A DNA stretch of 64,000 nt, from the NCBI RefSeq assembly GCF_003265705.1, contig NW_020312848.1:52867642-52931641 (forward strand). Direction: 5' to 3'. Within the stretch, counting starts at the first letter, position 1. The number at the start of each line of letters is the position of its first letter. The notes under the pieces are model-generated. The model did not search any database and was not told the origin of the DNA. It saw only the letters and a list, made by a program, of their open reading frames with translations. Position numbers and translations under genes: made by a program. Shown piece after piece: positions 36,056 to 46,197 of the stretch. The DNA is from Callorhinus ursinus (Eukaryota; Chordata; Mammalia; Carnivora; Otariidae).

Positions 36056-36149
36056 CTTTTAAAAGTAAGTTCTATACCCAGAGTGTGTCTTGAGCTCATG
36101 ACCCTGAGCACAAGATTTGTATACACTGACTGAGCCAGCCAGGCAATCC
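36056..36149 (-). mobile_element. Short old tRNA-SINE copy inside the L1
   Basis: Antisense of the short Can-SINE form: 'aaaagtaagttctatacccagagtgtg', 'gagctcatgaccctgag', 'ctgactgagccagccaggcaatcc'. Only about 94 bp, consisting of the tRNA head and a stub. The flanks share 'ctattact'. It lies between ORF1 and ORF2. Confidence 0.8.
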
Positions 36150-36399
36150 TATTACTGGTTTTTGAATTGTGGTTACCATTAGGTTTGTATATAACATCTT
36201 CTGCACATAGCAGTCTATATTAAATTGATAGTTGCTTAAGTTTAAACCCATTCTTCACCCTCCTTGCCCCGTCGATTTATGTTACTTTACATCCTTTTAT
36301 TTTGTGAATAGCTTAATGGATTTTTATAGTTATATTTAATATTTAATATTGCTGCTTTTGTGTTTCCTTTTTTTCTTACACCTTATGCTCTTTCTGTTC

Positions 36400-37311
36400 T
36401 ACTCAGTCTCCTTTAACACTTCTTAAAGGCTGGTTTAGTGGTGATGAATTCTTCTTACTTTTGTCTGGGAAACTCTTTATCTCTCCTATTTTGAATGATA
36501 GCTTTGCTGGATAGGGTATTCTTAGTTGCAGGTTTTTTTTCTTTCTGCACTTTGAGTATATCATGCCCCTTCTTCTGGCCTGCAAAGTTTCTGCTGAAAA
36601 ATCAACTGGTAGTCTTGTGGGGTTTCTTGTATGTAACTGTTAAATTTTCTTTTGTTGCTTTTAAAATTCTTTGTCCCTACTTTTTGCCATTTTAATTACC
36701 GCATGTCTTGGTGTGGACCTCTTTTGGTTGATTTTGTTGGGGTTTCTCTGTGCCCCCTGGATCTGGATTTCTGTTTCCTTCCCCAGATTTAGGAATTTTT
36801 CAGCTCTTATTTCTTCAAATGAATTTTCTGCTACTTTTCCTCTTTTTTCTTCTTCTGGGGTCCCTATAATGTGAATGTTATTACACCTGATGGTGTCTCT
36901 GAGTTCCCTTAATCTATCCTCATTTTTTATTATTCTTTTTTCTTTCTCCTATTCACTTGACTGCTTTCCATTACTCTGTCTTCCAGGTCACTGATCTGTT
37001 CTGCTTTTTCCTGGTCTATGATTTGTTCCTTCTAGTGTATTTTTAATTTCATTCAATTCTTTATCTCTGATTGATACTTTTTTGTCTTTTCTATCATGTT
37101 GTTGAGAGTCTCATGGAGAGACTCCACTCTTTTCAAGTCCAGTGAGTATTTTTATGACTATTAATTTAAATTCTCTATTGGGTATATTGCTTATCTCCAT
37201 TTTATTTAGCTTTTTGGTGTGATTTTGCCCTGTCCTTTCATTTGGGACATATTTTTTCTGTGAATTCATTTTGTCCAACTCTGTGCCTATATCTGTGTGT
37301 GAGGATATCAC
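36400..37311 (-). pseudogene. L1 ORF1 (RNA-binding protein) pseudogene
   Basis: The N-terminal part (37,311 downward) shows 'NREFKLIVIKIL', matching the ORF1p segment before the coiled coil. The C-terminal part (36,585-36,403) shows 'RIPYPAKLSFKIGEIKSF', the conserved end of the C-terminal nucleic-acid-binding domain. Frameshifts separate the two. ORF1p normally coats L1 RNA as a trimer; this copy cannot be full length. Confidence 0.85.
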
Positions 37312-38690
37312 CTGTGTCTCCTGTTCTTGAAAGTACTGACCTTATGAAGAACAGGTACTGTAATGCCTTGTAGTGCAATGTCCCCTGGTCATCAGAACCT
37401 GGTGCCTCAGGGGTGTCTTCTATGTGCCTGTTGTGGCTGAGCCATGTTTGCTTTCAGCCCAGTCATCTGCACTTGTTCTCTTTGCCTGCTATGGGCAGGG
37501 TTTGATCCCTGTATTGTTAGTGTGTCAGTCTGGGGCTGCTTTGGGCTTGAGTTTAGTCAGATCAGGCATTTGCCAGAGCTGCAGTAGCACTGAACTGCAG
37601 GGCACTCTCTCAGTGATGTCCTTTGAGAAGCTTTCATTGGTGGTCTGGGGCCACAATCTGGTCTGTGCGGTTATCTTCTTTTCTCCCTGGGGCAGGAGTC
37701 ACTTTGGAGTCATTCTGGTACCTGTCAAGGCTACTTGCACTCTGCCAGGCTTGTGGCACCACTTTGGGTTATCTCTTGCCAAGAGCATGTTGAAGGGTGC
37801 ATTTCAGCAGGAATACGGAGGGACCAGGTAAATGGTGACAGCGAGGTTCATGCCATTCTGTTGCTGGAGGGAACCTGCTACTGCCTTGGAAAACCCCTGC
37901 TGTGGTCAAGCCAGGGTGGAGGGGGTGGGTCTACAGAAGATTGTGGGTTGAGGGGTGCTGTTAGCAAGCTAGGTGAAGAGTGTTCATGCCTTGCTGGTTC
38001 TCACAGGTGTCCATGTGTCTAGGCCGGGGGGTGGAGGAGGGAAATGGTATCCACAAGCTCTTTTTTTTTTTTTTTGGAGAAGTTTCCCAAAGATCCCTGC
38101 CCCTCCAGCGTATGCTCTGAATTTAGTAAATAAATTACCTTCCAGTAACCCTAAGCATTTTTCAAACTGCTGCTTCTATACTGTATCTCAGCAGGGCTGT
38201 TTGTTGTGCTTTATCTTTAGGGCCAGAGGCTTGGTCTTCTATCACCCTTTGGCTCTCCCAGAGCCCAGCTGCTGATTTTAAAAAGTTCTGGGTGTTAAGC
38301 CCTACTGATTGTAAGAACTCACAAAGTTAGACCCCTCTGGTTTTCAAAGTCAAATATTATGGGGATTCATCTTCCCAGTGTGAGTCCTGTGCCTGGGGTG
38401 CTGGGTGTGGGATTTGCTCCTATCTCCTCTCCATGTCTGCTGTGATGTCCCTCCCTTCTGTGGACAGTTGAAGGTATATAACATCTTCTGCATATATCAG
38501 GTCCCCACAGGGTCTCCACCCTTACTGCCCTCTTCAATGTGGCCTCTTCTCTACATTTAGCTGTGGAGAATCTGTCCTGCCAGTCTTCAGATCATTTTCT
38601 GGTTTATTTATTCTGATGTGCATGTTGTTCTGGGTGTCACTGGGGGAGGAAGTGGTGCTAGCATCTTCCTACTCTGCCATCTTCCCTGGA
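37312..38690 (-). promoter_or_regulatory. L1 5' UTR (internal promoter region), minus strand
   Basis: About 1.4 kb between the 5' terminus and ORF1, richer in GC than the rest of the window. It contains a T15 run near 38,065 and a G-rich block near 38,020-38,040. L1 5' UTRs carry the sense promoter and often an antisense one; here that is inferred from position only. The plus-strand frames of up to 152 codons in this segment are antisense noise. Confidence 0.7.
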
Positions 38691-38783
38691 ATCATGATAA
38701 GTATACTCTTAATCTCCTCACCTCTTTCACCTATCTCCCCACCCTTTTCCCCTCTGGCAATTACCAGTTTGTTCTCCATATTT
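38691..38783 (-). mobile_element. Older L1 3' UTR, minus strand, right piece
   Basis: Continues the element interrupted at 31,830: 'atcatgataagtatactcttaatctcctcacc', 'cacctatctccccacccttttcccctctggcaattaccagtttgttctc'. This is the same 3'-UTR text found inside the young L1 at 31,911-32,000, now as a second copy. A SINE follows directly. Confidence 0.88.
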
Positions 38784-38797
38784 GCCAGATAATTTTT

Positions 38798-38983
38798 TTA
38801 AAGATTTTATTTTATTTATTCATGAGAGACAGAGGAGAGAGAGAGAGAGGCAGAGGCAGAGGCAAAGGGAGAAGTAGGCTACCCGTGGAGCAGGGAGCCC
38901 GATGTGGGGCTCGATCCCAGAATCCTGGGATCACAACCGAAGCCAAAGGCAGGCCCTCAATCAACTTAGCCACCCAGGTGCCC
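38798..38983 (-). mobile_element. Can-SINE, minus strand
   Basis: Tail 'aaagattttattttatttattcatgagagac', GA-rich block, 'gagcagggagcccgatgtggggctcgatcccag', head 'cttagccacccaggtgccc'. A perfect 15-bp duplication 'tgccagataattttt' is at 38,783-38,797 and 38,984-38,998. Confidence 0.97.
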
Positions 38984-39394
38984 TGCCAGATAATTTTTAA
39001 ATCTCCACTTTAGGCCATGTATCTTGTGTCTTTTCACTTTCTTATTATATTTTATTAATGTTAAATTCTGGCACAAATATTTTCTTCTGAGTTAGTTGAT
39101 TTACTTTTCCCTCAAAATTTTCTTCCAATATTTTAAAAATTGAATTCTTCATTGGTATCATTTTGTTTACATTTAAAAAAAATAACTTACTTTTAAAACT
39201 TCAGATCACTCTTTTCTATGGAAATGATGATATAAAAATTTCATCTGCATTCATGAGTCCACCCTGATATAAATTAACAAATGAATAAATTTTTAAAAAG
39301 GGAAGGAATAGTGAAATCTTCTGTGTAGAATTCCAAATAATTGGAATAATCAAAGTAGGTGTAGCATGACCTCCCATGGCTTAAATATGAGCTG

Positions 39395-39845
39395 TGGATA
39401 ATGACTTTCTTCCCAAGAGAAAGGAAGGAAAAAGAGTAACTTTAGAGAGGAGAAACCTGACAAACAACTATCTCAGCCAGGGGTTAAGGTTAAAAATCAA
39501 CATTGATAAGTCATGTTGATAGTATGTACCCTTGCTGTAATGTAGTGCAAATGGCATTTTACTTCTGTAGTCTTCTGTAAAACCCACAATCCAAATCTAA
39601 TCATAAGAAGAAGATCAGAACAATTTCAGTTGAGGGAAATTCTAGAAATTCCCTGACCAGTACTCCTCAAAACTGTCAAGTTCATGAAAAACGAGGAAAG
39701 TCTGAGAAAATATCATAGCCAAGAGCAACCTAAGGAGAGATGACAGCAAAATATAATGTGGTATCCTGGAATATAAAAAGAACATTAGGTAAAAGCTAGG
39801 GAAATATTAATTACAATATGGTTCTTAGTTAATTGAAAAAAATGC
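39395..39845 (+). mobile_element. Ancient eutherian repeat, L1M 3'-end-like
   Basis: Recognisable phrase order: 'agagtaactttagagaggagaaacctgacaaacaac', 'gataagtcatgttgatagtatgtacccttg', 'ctgaccagtactcctcaaaactgtcaag', 'acgaggaaagtctgagaaa', 'taatgtggtatcctggaat', 'aacattaggtaaaagctagggaaat'. It matches an old repeat common in placental mammals. A fragment of the probable 3' end of the same family is at 59,130. The exact family is uncertain. Confidence 0.6.
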
Positions 39846-41136
39846 ATTGGCTAGGCAATCCCTTCTATTGGTATACCAAAGCTTATTCCTATTTATAAAA
39901 ATGTATAAAAATTCATTCCTATTACAGTGCTTTCTAAGTAATTCACCTTAATTCAGTGCTATGCTAGAACAAAGAAACTGATATGCTCAGATAAAAGGCA
40001 ATCTGTAACAAATGCCAGTTCCTTTTTTCTTTTTTTAAATTTCACATACCAAACAAAATCAACTAAAATACCATTTGGTATACTGGAACAAGAAAAGGAC
40101 CAAACATCTGAAGACTGTAATGGGAGAAACCTAAAGTAAAACATTTCTAAATTAAAGACAGAAATACATATATTTATAATAATATCAAATATCATACTTA
40201 GAATATAAGTTACTTGGGATTCTGTATGTGACATCTGTCTTGGAAACAATCTATATGAAGATATGTCAAAAAAGATTATGTCTGTATGTATCATGCGCAG
40301 TTTTGAAAATGACATCTGCCATTATTGAAGACAGACCATTGGGTGATGCCTAGTACACAGGAAAATGGTCAGCAAATGTGTTATTGTCCTAACATGGCTG
40401 TGATTTCCAAGTTTATTATAAGTTTGATTAAATTTATTCATGACCATGGGATAAATGAAAATGTATATATTTTCCATTTTGTATCACTAGTGGTATCATT
40501 TTAAGAAGTATAGCTCCTTCTGGAGGAACCATATGACTAAAGCATAATGATTTTTATTCTTTGTAGATGGTAGTGCATACATTAGCAGGCATATTCTCTG
40601 GTGAATGGCAACATAATGTAGAGAAAGAGAACTTGGGAGAACCATATGGGAGTTCTGTGTTCCCATAGCAACTTGAGCATATATTGAAAGGATCATGTGT
40701 ATATGACTGTTCTCTATCTATTGTATAATGGACTTAGTACAGGGACTGTATCTTGTTTTTCTTTCCTCATTGCCTACACAGTTATTAAGGTGAGACATTT
40801 TGATCTTAATTGATTTTAGAGTCAGATGAATGGACCCCAAAATAATTTATAAATATTATCCCACCTCTTCTACTTAACATCAAAATGATAGTACCAAAAT
40901 TACATTTCCTAATTCATAGAAATGAGATCAGAAGTTTGCAATAGTTTGATCTGGAATAGATGCTAAATAATTATTTGGCTCCCTCCAACCTAGGTGAGGT
41001 CATGGATATTTTTCAATATCATTTCAAACATTGTTTTTATTTCCATTATTTAAAAAAATATTTGTATCTATTACCATTGTTAGAATCAAATCTTAATTTG
41101 AAAGAATGCCTCCTTGTAGGACAACTGATGGACTAG
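39846..41136. other. Unassigned sequence
   Basis: AT-rich, no gene supported. A 118-codon minus-strand frame (39,959-40,315) has no recognisable domain and an AT-driven composition. It directly follows an old repeat and may be its decayed continuation. Confidence 0.4.
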
Positions 41137-41150
41137 ATGGCAGAGAATAT

Positions 41151-41329
41151 ATATATGTTTTAATTTTAATTTTTATTATTTTTTTAAAGAAGGAGGGGGG
41201 GCAGAGGAAGAGAGAAAGAGAGAATCCCAAGGGCAGAAGGCAGCACAGGGCTTGATCCCACCACTCTGAGATCATGACCTCAGCTGAAATCAAGATTTGG
41301 ATGCTTAACTGACTGATCACCCAGGCATG
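41151..41329 (-). mobile_element. Can-SINE, minus strand, diverged older subtype
   Basis: 'ttttttaaagaaggagg', 'gagagaatcccaag', 'cttgatcccaccactctgagatcatgacctcagctgaaatcaagatttgg', head 'ctgatcacccaggcatg'. The flanks 'atggcagagaatat' and 'ctggcagagactat' form a decayed target-site duplication. Confidence 0.88.
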
Positions 41330-41344
41330 CTGGCAGAGACTATT

Positions 41345-42154
41345 TTTGATGGTTGATAACAGCCTTGGACACAAAGAGAGAATGGGTTATAATTCTTTGC
41401 ATAGTTTCTTTCAGGAAATGTAACTGCATTCAGTCAATAGCTTTTTCCCCCTAAGTTTATAGAAATTTAATTCCCTTTCTTTTTTGGTTTTCCATTTATT
41501 ATTCTTTGTAATAAATACAAGTGAGAAATATAAAATATAAGTAATAAAAGTAAAATATGAAAGTTGTGTGTATAATGACTGCCATCATTTAAATAAATAT
41601 GGGTAAACTGTGAAAGATAGAATTTGTAGTGTTAATATAATAGACTTACATTTATCAATATTTTCTTAAGTTTTCTGTGCTATTTTAAGTCAAAACACTT
41701 TTGTGTTTTTTTAAGTCAAAAAATTTTTTTTTTATTTGTAATTTATTTCTGAAAAAGAATTGACATAGGGAAGATCAGTTGCCTCTTTCATCAGTAACTT
41801 TTTGAACTACTTCTTAGCCTTTTGACCTTGGCATTACTTTATGTGTGTTTACTTGTTTTTGTCAGGCTGCTTCCCCTATTAAAACTGGGCACCATTTCTT
41901 CTATGGTACCATAAAATTCTTCTGGAGTAGGACTTTTACCCTTTTATATGAAGTATGGGGGACCCAGCAGAGGAGGCATCCTTTGACATAGGGAGTGATG
42001 TCCTTGTTATTGGAGTCTAAAGGACCCACCTAGAGGCATTAAAAATGTGTTTCCTTTTCAACACTCTGGGACATTCTGATGTCCAAAGAAGACAAATCTC
42101 TGGACTAAATTCTTTTTTCAGCTGGCATTTTGCTAGTCATACACTTTCTAAAAC
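41345..42154. other. Unassigned sequence
   Basis: No repeat or gene recognised. A phrase 'tttaagtcaaaa' is repeated near 41,685 and 41,712. Confidence 0.4.
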
Positions 42155-42420
42155 ACATGTTCTTAACCTGGGGTCTAGAGACAGAATTCATCTGGAAAAA
42201 GGTATTTTTTCACTCTAATTGAAATTAAGTATTTAATTATGAATGAAGGTAATCAATCACAGTGATATTAGCAGTAATTATGACTTTGTCACCATTATAA
42301 ATCAGAGATGTTTTCATATCACATTACAGTTGGTGTAAATATGTCAATATGTTTGTATTCTCTACTGTTTCAAAATGCAGTATTTATTAATTTCAGTATT
42401 AGGTCTTGTTACTTGATGCC
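42155..42420 (+). mobile_element. Possible ancient DNA-transposon relic (MER type)
   Basis: Begins 'gttcttaacctggggtctagagaca', a common start of old hAT/MER relics, and continues 'tcactctaattgaaattaag', 'tatgactttgtcaccattataaatcagagatgttttcatatcacattacagttg'. The order resembles an old eutherian MER element. The other terminus is not seen. Confidence 0.4.
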
Positions 42421-43021
42421 TTACCAAGCAAGATGGATTGATTAAGGCACAGTTTGGCATAAGGAGGCTAAAAAATGAGATCAAGAGGCATTTTCTATTT
42501 TATTTGTATTATCCCATTTCTTAAGTTAGATGGTAAGTTCATGGGTGTTCATTTTATTGCTCTGTTTTAAAACCTCCTTATATTTGTGATGTTCTTTTCT
42601 ATGTAAAAATATATATAGCTTCTAAGTCTTTTTATATTATCTCTGTTAGATGCCAATTCTGCCTAGACTACCCCCCTTTCTGAAAAATCTCTATCCATTG
42701 CCCTTGCTGTGCTGTTAGAGCACCATGTGACCCTAACCTATGGGATAGTTTATTGAGCTAGAGATGAACTCTTGACCTGTGGAGTAATCTATGAGGTTGC
42801 TCAAAATCTTGAATTTTAAGGATGTGGTTTGAAAAGAAGAGCTGGGTAGAGCTGCCTCTTGATCAAAATCTTGAATTGAGACACAGAAAGTTTATATTAT
42901 AGGTAATTGAACCTAAAGGCATATACTTATTGTGAGATTTAGTAAGAGGGACTCATGGTTAGGTCTATTAGGCAAATGAACCCTTAAAACTATGTATGTG
43001 TAGAAGTTTATATGATCCTTC
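42421..43021. other. Unassigned sequence
   Basis: No gene or repeat recognised. The phrase 'tcaaaatcttgaatt' occurs twice, about 65 bp apart (near 42,798 and 42,863). Confidence 0.4.
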
Positions 43022-43038
43022 AAGGATGCTCATGGCTT

Positions 43039-43210
43039 GGGGTGCCTGGGTGGCTTAGTTGGTTAAGTGTCTACTTTCAGCTCAGGTCATGATTTCAGGG
43101 TCCTGGGATGGAGACCCACATCGGGCTCCCTGCTCAGTGGGGAGCTCCCTTTACCCCTCACCCTGCTTCTGCTCTCGCTCTCTCTCAAATAAAATAAAAT
43201 CTTAAAAAAA
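43039..43210 (+). mobile_element. Can-SINE, plus strand
   Basis: Head 'ggggtgcctgggtggcttag', 'ctcaggtcatgatttcagggtcctggga', 'gggctccctgctcagtggggag', CT-rich body, 'caaataaaataaaatctt', A tail. Duplication 'aaggatgctcat[g/a]gct' is at 43,022-43,037 and 43,211-43,226 with one transition. Confidence 0.97.
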
Positions 43211-43552
43211 AAGGATGCTCATAGCTCACACCTGGGGTCTCTGATATAACATAGGATAAGAAACACAGGGGCAAAGGCTTATGAAGAACTTGAGTAGTTA
43301 AGTGAAAACAGAGCCGGTAAATAGGGGGAGACAGAAAGGCTAGGTGGGATGGTGAGGTAGAGCCGAATAGGCTCATGTCCAGAGCTGCCTATCTTTCTGC
43401 CCTTCCTGAGTCATCTTTCATCTTTTTGAAGGAGATTCTTATGGGAAATCTGATCCTTTTCAAAGGAACATCAGTTCAGATTTTTTTAATTCTTTGGACT
43501 AAAAGAGTCCTGTCTATGAAAATATAGAAATGATACTTGTAATGAATTTTTA

Positions 43553-43763
43553 TTTTTTTTTTACTTTTTAAAAAGATTATTTATTTGAGAGAGAGCACGA
43601 GCAGTGGGGAGGGGCAGAGAGAGAGACAGAGAGAGAGAGAGAGAGTGGGAGAAGCAGACTCCTCGCTGAGCAGGGAGGCTGATTCCAGGCTTAATCTTAG
43701 GATTCTGGGATCATGACCTGAGCTGAAGGCAAATGCTTAACCAATTGAACCACTCAGGTGCCC
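43553..43763 (-). mobile_element. Can-SINE, minus strand
   Basis: T-rich tail, 'aaaaagattatttatttgagagagagcac', (GA)n, 'gagaagcagactcctcgctgagcaggg', head 'ttgaaccactcaggtgccc'. The flanks 'cttgtaatgaattttta' and 'ctcttaatgaattttta' are a decayed duplication. Confidence 0.95.
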
Positions 43764-44263
43764 CTCTTAATGAATTTTTAATTAATTTGGAAGTTTTCTT
43801 AAAGAGCAAATCAACTTGCAGTTGTTCAAAAACTGTTCATTACTCTGGAAAGTAGTTGGAATGGTTAATTCTCAGCAACTAATTAACACTTGAGCAAGAA
43901 TTGAAGGGAAATTTTTTTTTAATTATAGAAATAGTACAGAGAGAATTATTTGTCATTCTAGGCATATTAGGTATGTTGAAATGCTAGTGAGCATTCTTTT
44001 TTTTTTTTCTTATCAGTCATTGGTCTGGGAAGCACTACTTTCAAACTGTAAAGTGCTTGGCTGTGTATTACTTTTGCAGTGATTTGTGGTTCCAAGGAAA
44101 ATTCAATGCCTCTGATCACACATACTCAAAACTCAAAACCAAAAGTCAACAAACAAATCATAACAAAATTGTCTTTTTTGAGTTACAAAACCCTTAGTAT
44201 TCAACCAGAATGAATTCTGTCAAGCAGAAATGGAACCATGTTCTAGCTTCTAAAATGTATTTA

Positions 44264-44495
44264 TTTTCTTTCTTTTGTTACATTTATATTTTTATTTTAT
44301 TTATTAGTTCATTTAATTAATTAATTAATTAATTTTGAGAGAGAAAGAGAGTGAGTGCCTGCACACACAGGGGGACGGATGGAGGGAGAGAGAAACTTTA
44401 GCAGGTTCCTCGCTGAGCTTGATCTCAAGACCCTGAGATTAGGACCTGAGCTGAAACCAAGAGTCAGACATTTGACTGTGTCACCCAGGGGCCCC
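44264..44495 (-). mobile_element. Can-SINE, minus strand (older subtype)
   Basis: An extended T/A tail with (AATT)n at about 44,310-44,335, GA-rich block, 'gcaggttcctcgctgagcttgatctcaagaccctgag', 'gaaaccaagagtcag', head 'tcacccaggggcccc'. The flanks 'taaaatgtattt' at 44,251 and 44,497 form the target-site duplication. The acceptor-side tRNA-like head has lost several bases. Confidence 0.92.
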
Positions 44496-45299
44496 TTAAA
44501 ATGTATTTCTCTATTGCACATACTGCTCCTTGTTTATTGTCCTTGCTTTCTCAGATTTTTTAATCATTCATGGTGCAAGGGAGCTAGAACTTGTAAAAAA
44601 TTTTTTAAGTGTTTTTCTTATTGTGTAAATAGTTTTTTGGCTTTGTATTCTCCAATATTTTTGAAGTCTGTTTTGATTTGTAAACTTATATAACCATTTC
44701 AGAGGAATTATTATCTTACTCATGAAAAGTACTTTGTCTTATGTTAGGGGAATTTATCATTTAATACTTAAGGAGGGGGGCAGGAATTAAGATGGCAGAG
44801 TAGTAGGGGCACCGTGAGTTTGCCTTGTCCCTTGAGGACAGCTAGATCAACTTCCAACTATTTTGAACAACCCAGAATATGATCTTAGGATTGAGAAAAG
44901 AATCTGCACAGTTGGAGGGAGAGAACATGGCAGATGAGAGGCTTCTAGTTTTTTTTGTTTGTTTGCATTTTTGTTTCTTTTCCTGATGTCCTGGATTTTT
45001 TTTTCTTTATTTTTTTTCCCCAAGCTTATCTTAACAAATAAATCAAAGCATACCTAGTCAAACACTCCCTACTACAAGCAAGGAGGAACTCTGTAGAGGA
45101 TGGAACAGTGGGAAAGAGCAGCCAAAACACAACAGCAGAGTGTACACAATATATACCAGAAACATTTCCTAAAACTTTGTTATTATTTTTTTTCCTGGTT
45201 TTCTTTGTTCTTTTCTCTTCTGGACAAAATGATGAGATGGAGAAATTCCCCTCACAAGAAAGAATAGGAGGTAGTACTCACAGCCAGGGATTTAATCAA

Positions 45300-46120
45300 T
45301 ACAGATAAAAGTAAGATTTCTGAAGTAGAATCTAAAACAACGATTATAAAGATACTAGCTGGGCTTGAAAAAACATAGACAACAGTAGAGAATCCAACAA
45401 TAGAGATAAAAGAACTAAGATATAGTCAGGTTGAAATTAAAAATGCTATAACCAAGATGCAGCCCCAAGTGGAGGCCATAAAAATGAGGATGTATGAATC
45501 AGAAGAGCAAATCAGTGATATAGAAGATGAAATTATGGAAAATAGTGAAGCTGAAAAGAAGAGGGAAAGAAACCATTAGATCACAAAGGTAGACTTAGGG
45601 AACTCAGCAATTCCATAAAGTGAAATAACATCTGTATTATAGGAGTCCCAGAAGATGAGAAGTGGGAAAAAGGGTAGAAGGTTTACTTGAACAAATTATA
45701 GCTGAGAACTTCCCTAATCTTGGGAAGGATACAGGCATTCAAGTCCAGGAGGCACAGAGAACCTCCCTCACAATCAACAAAAATATGTCAACACGTTGAC
45801 ATATAATAGTGAAACTTGCAAATCTTGGAGACAGAGAAAATCCTGAAAGCAGCTCGGGACAAGAGGTCCTTAACCTACAAAGGTACACACATAAGGCTGG
45901 CAGCAAACCTGTCCACAGCGACCTGGCAGGCCCAAAAGGGCTGGCATGATATATTCAATGTGCTAAATGGGAAAACTATGCAGCCAAGAATACTTTATCC
46001 AGCAAGGCTGTCATTCAGAACAGAAGGGGAGAGATAAAGAGTTTTCAGGACAAACAAAAATTAATGGAATTTGTGAACAGTAAACCAGCCCTGCAAGAAA
46101 TATTAAAGGGTATCCTTTGA
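45300..46120 (+). pseudogene. L1 ORF1 pseudogene
   Basis: The region at 45,310-45,590 encodes, through stops, a charged heptad-like stretch (KILAGLEK, then VEIKNAITKMQ and EEQISDIEDEIME) typical of the ORF1p coiled coil. Positions 45,816-46,037 are open and encode the C-terminal domain with 'LTYKGTHIRLAANLS', 'WHDIFNVLNGK' and 'RILYPARLSF'. A frameshift follows before the natural C-terminus near 46,120. The protein would normally bind L1 RNA. Confidence 0.88.
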
Positions 46121-46197
46121 GCAGAGAGTCCCAAAGTAACAAAGATCAGAAAGGAACAAAGACAATCTACAGGAACAGTGACTTAATAGGTAATACA

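Larger units (their letters stand above)
31831..38690 (-). mobile_element. Full-length LINE-1, minus strand, inserted in an older L1
   Basis: A complete 6.86-kb L1 read right to left. The 5' end at 38,690 is 'tccagggaagatggcagagtag' in sense, the usual L1 start. A 1.4-kb 5' UTR runs to about 37,312, then come the ORF1 region (about 37,311-36,400), ORF2 (about 35,913-32,053), 3' UTR and a short tail at 31,831. An 18-bp duplication 'atca[c/t]gataagt[g/a]tactc' flanks it at 31,813-31,830 and 38,691-38,708, with two transitions. Its target was the 3' UTR of an older L1. Coding is broken throughout and a short SINE sits at 36,056-36,149. It is a fossil with complete ends. Confidence 0.95.

Noticed and set aside
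37373..37831. 152-codon plus-strand ORF, the second longest in the window
   Set aside because: It runs antisense through the 5' UTR of the minus-strand L1 and has no domain. It is open by composition.
38618..39013. 131-codon plus-strand ORF
   Set aside because: It spans the L1 5' end, the older L1 fragment and a SINE read backwards, so it is a chance composite of three elements.
39959..40315. 118-codon minus-strand ORF
   Set aside because: AT-driven composition, no recognisable domain or splice pattern, and it follows directly on an ancient repeat.
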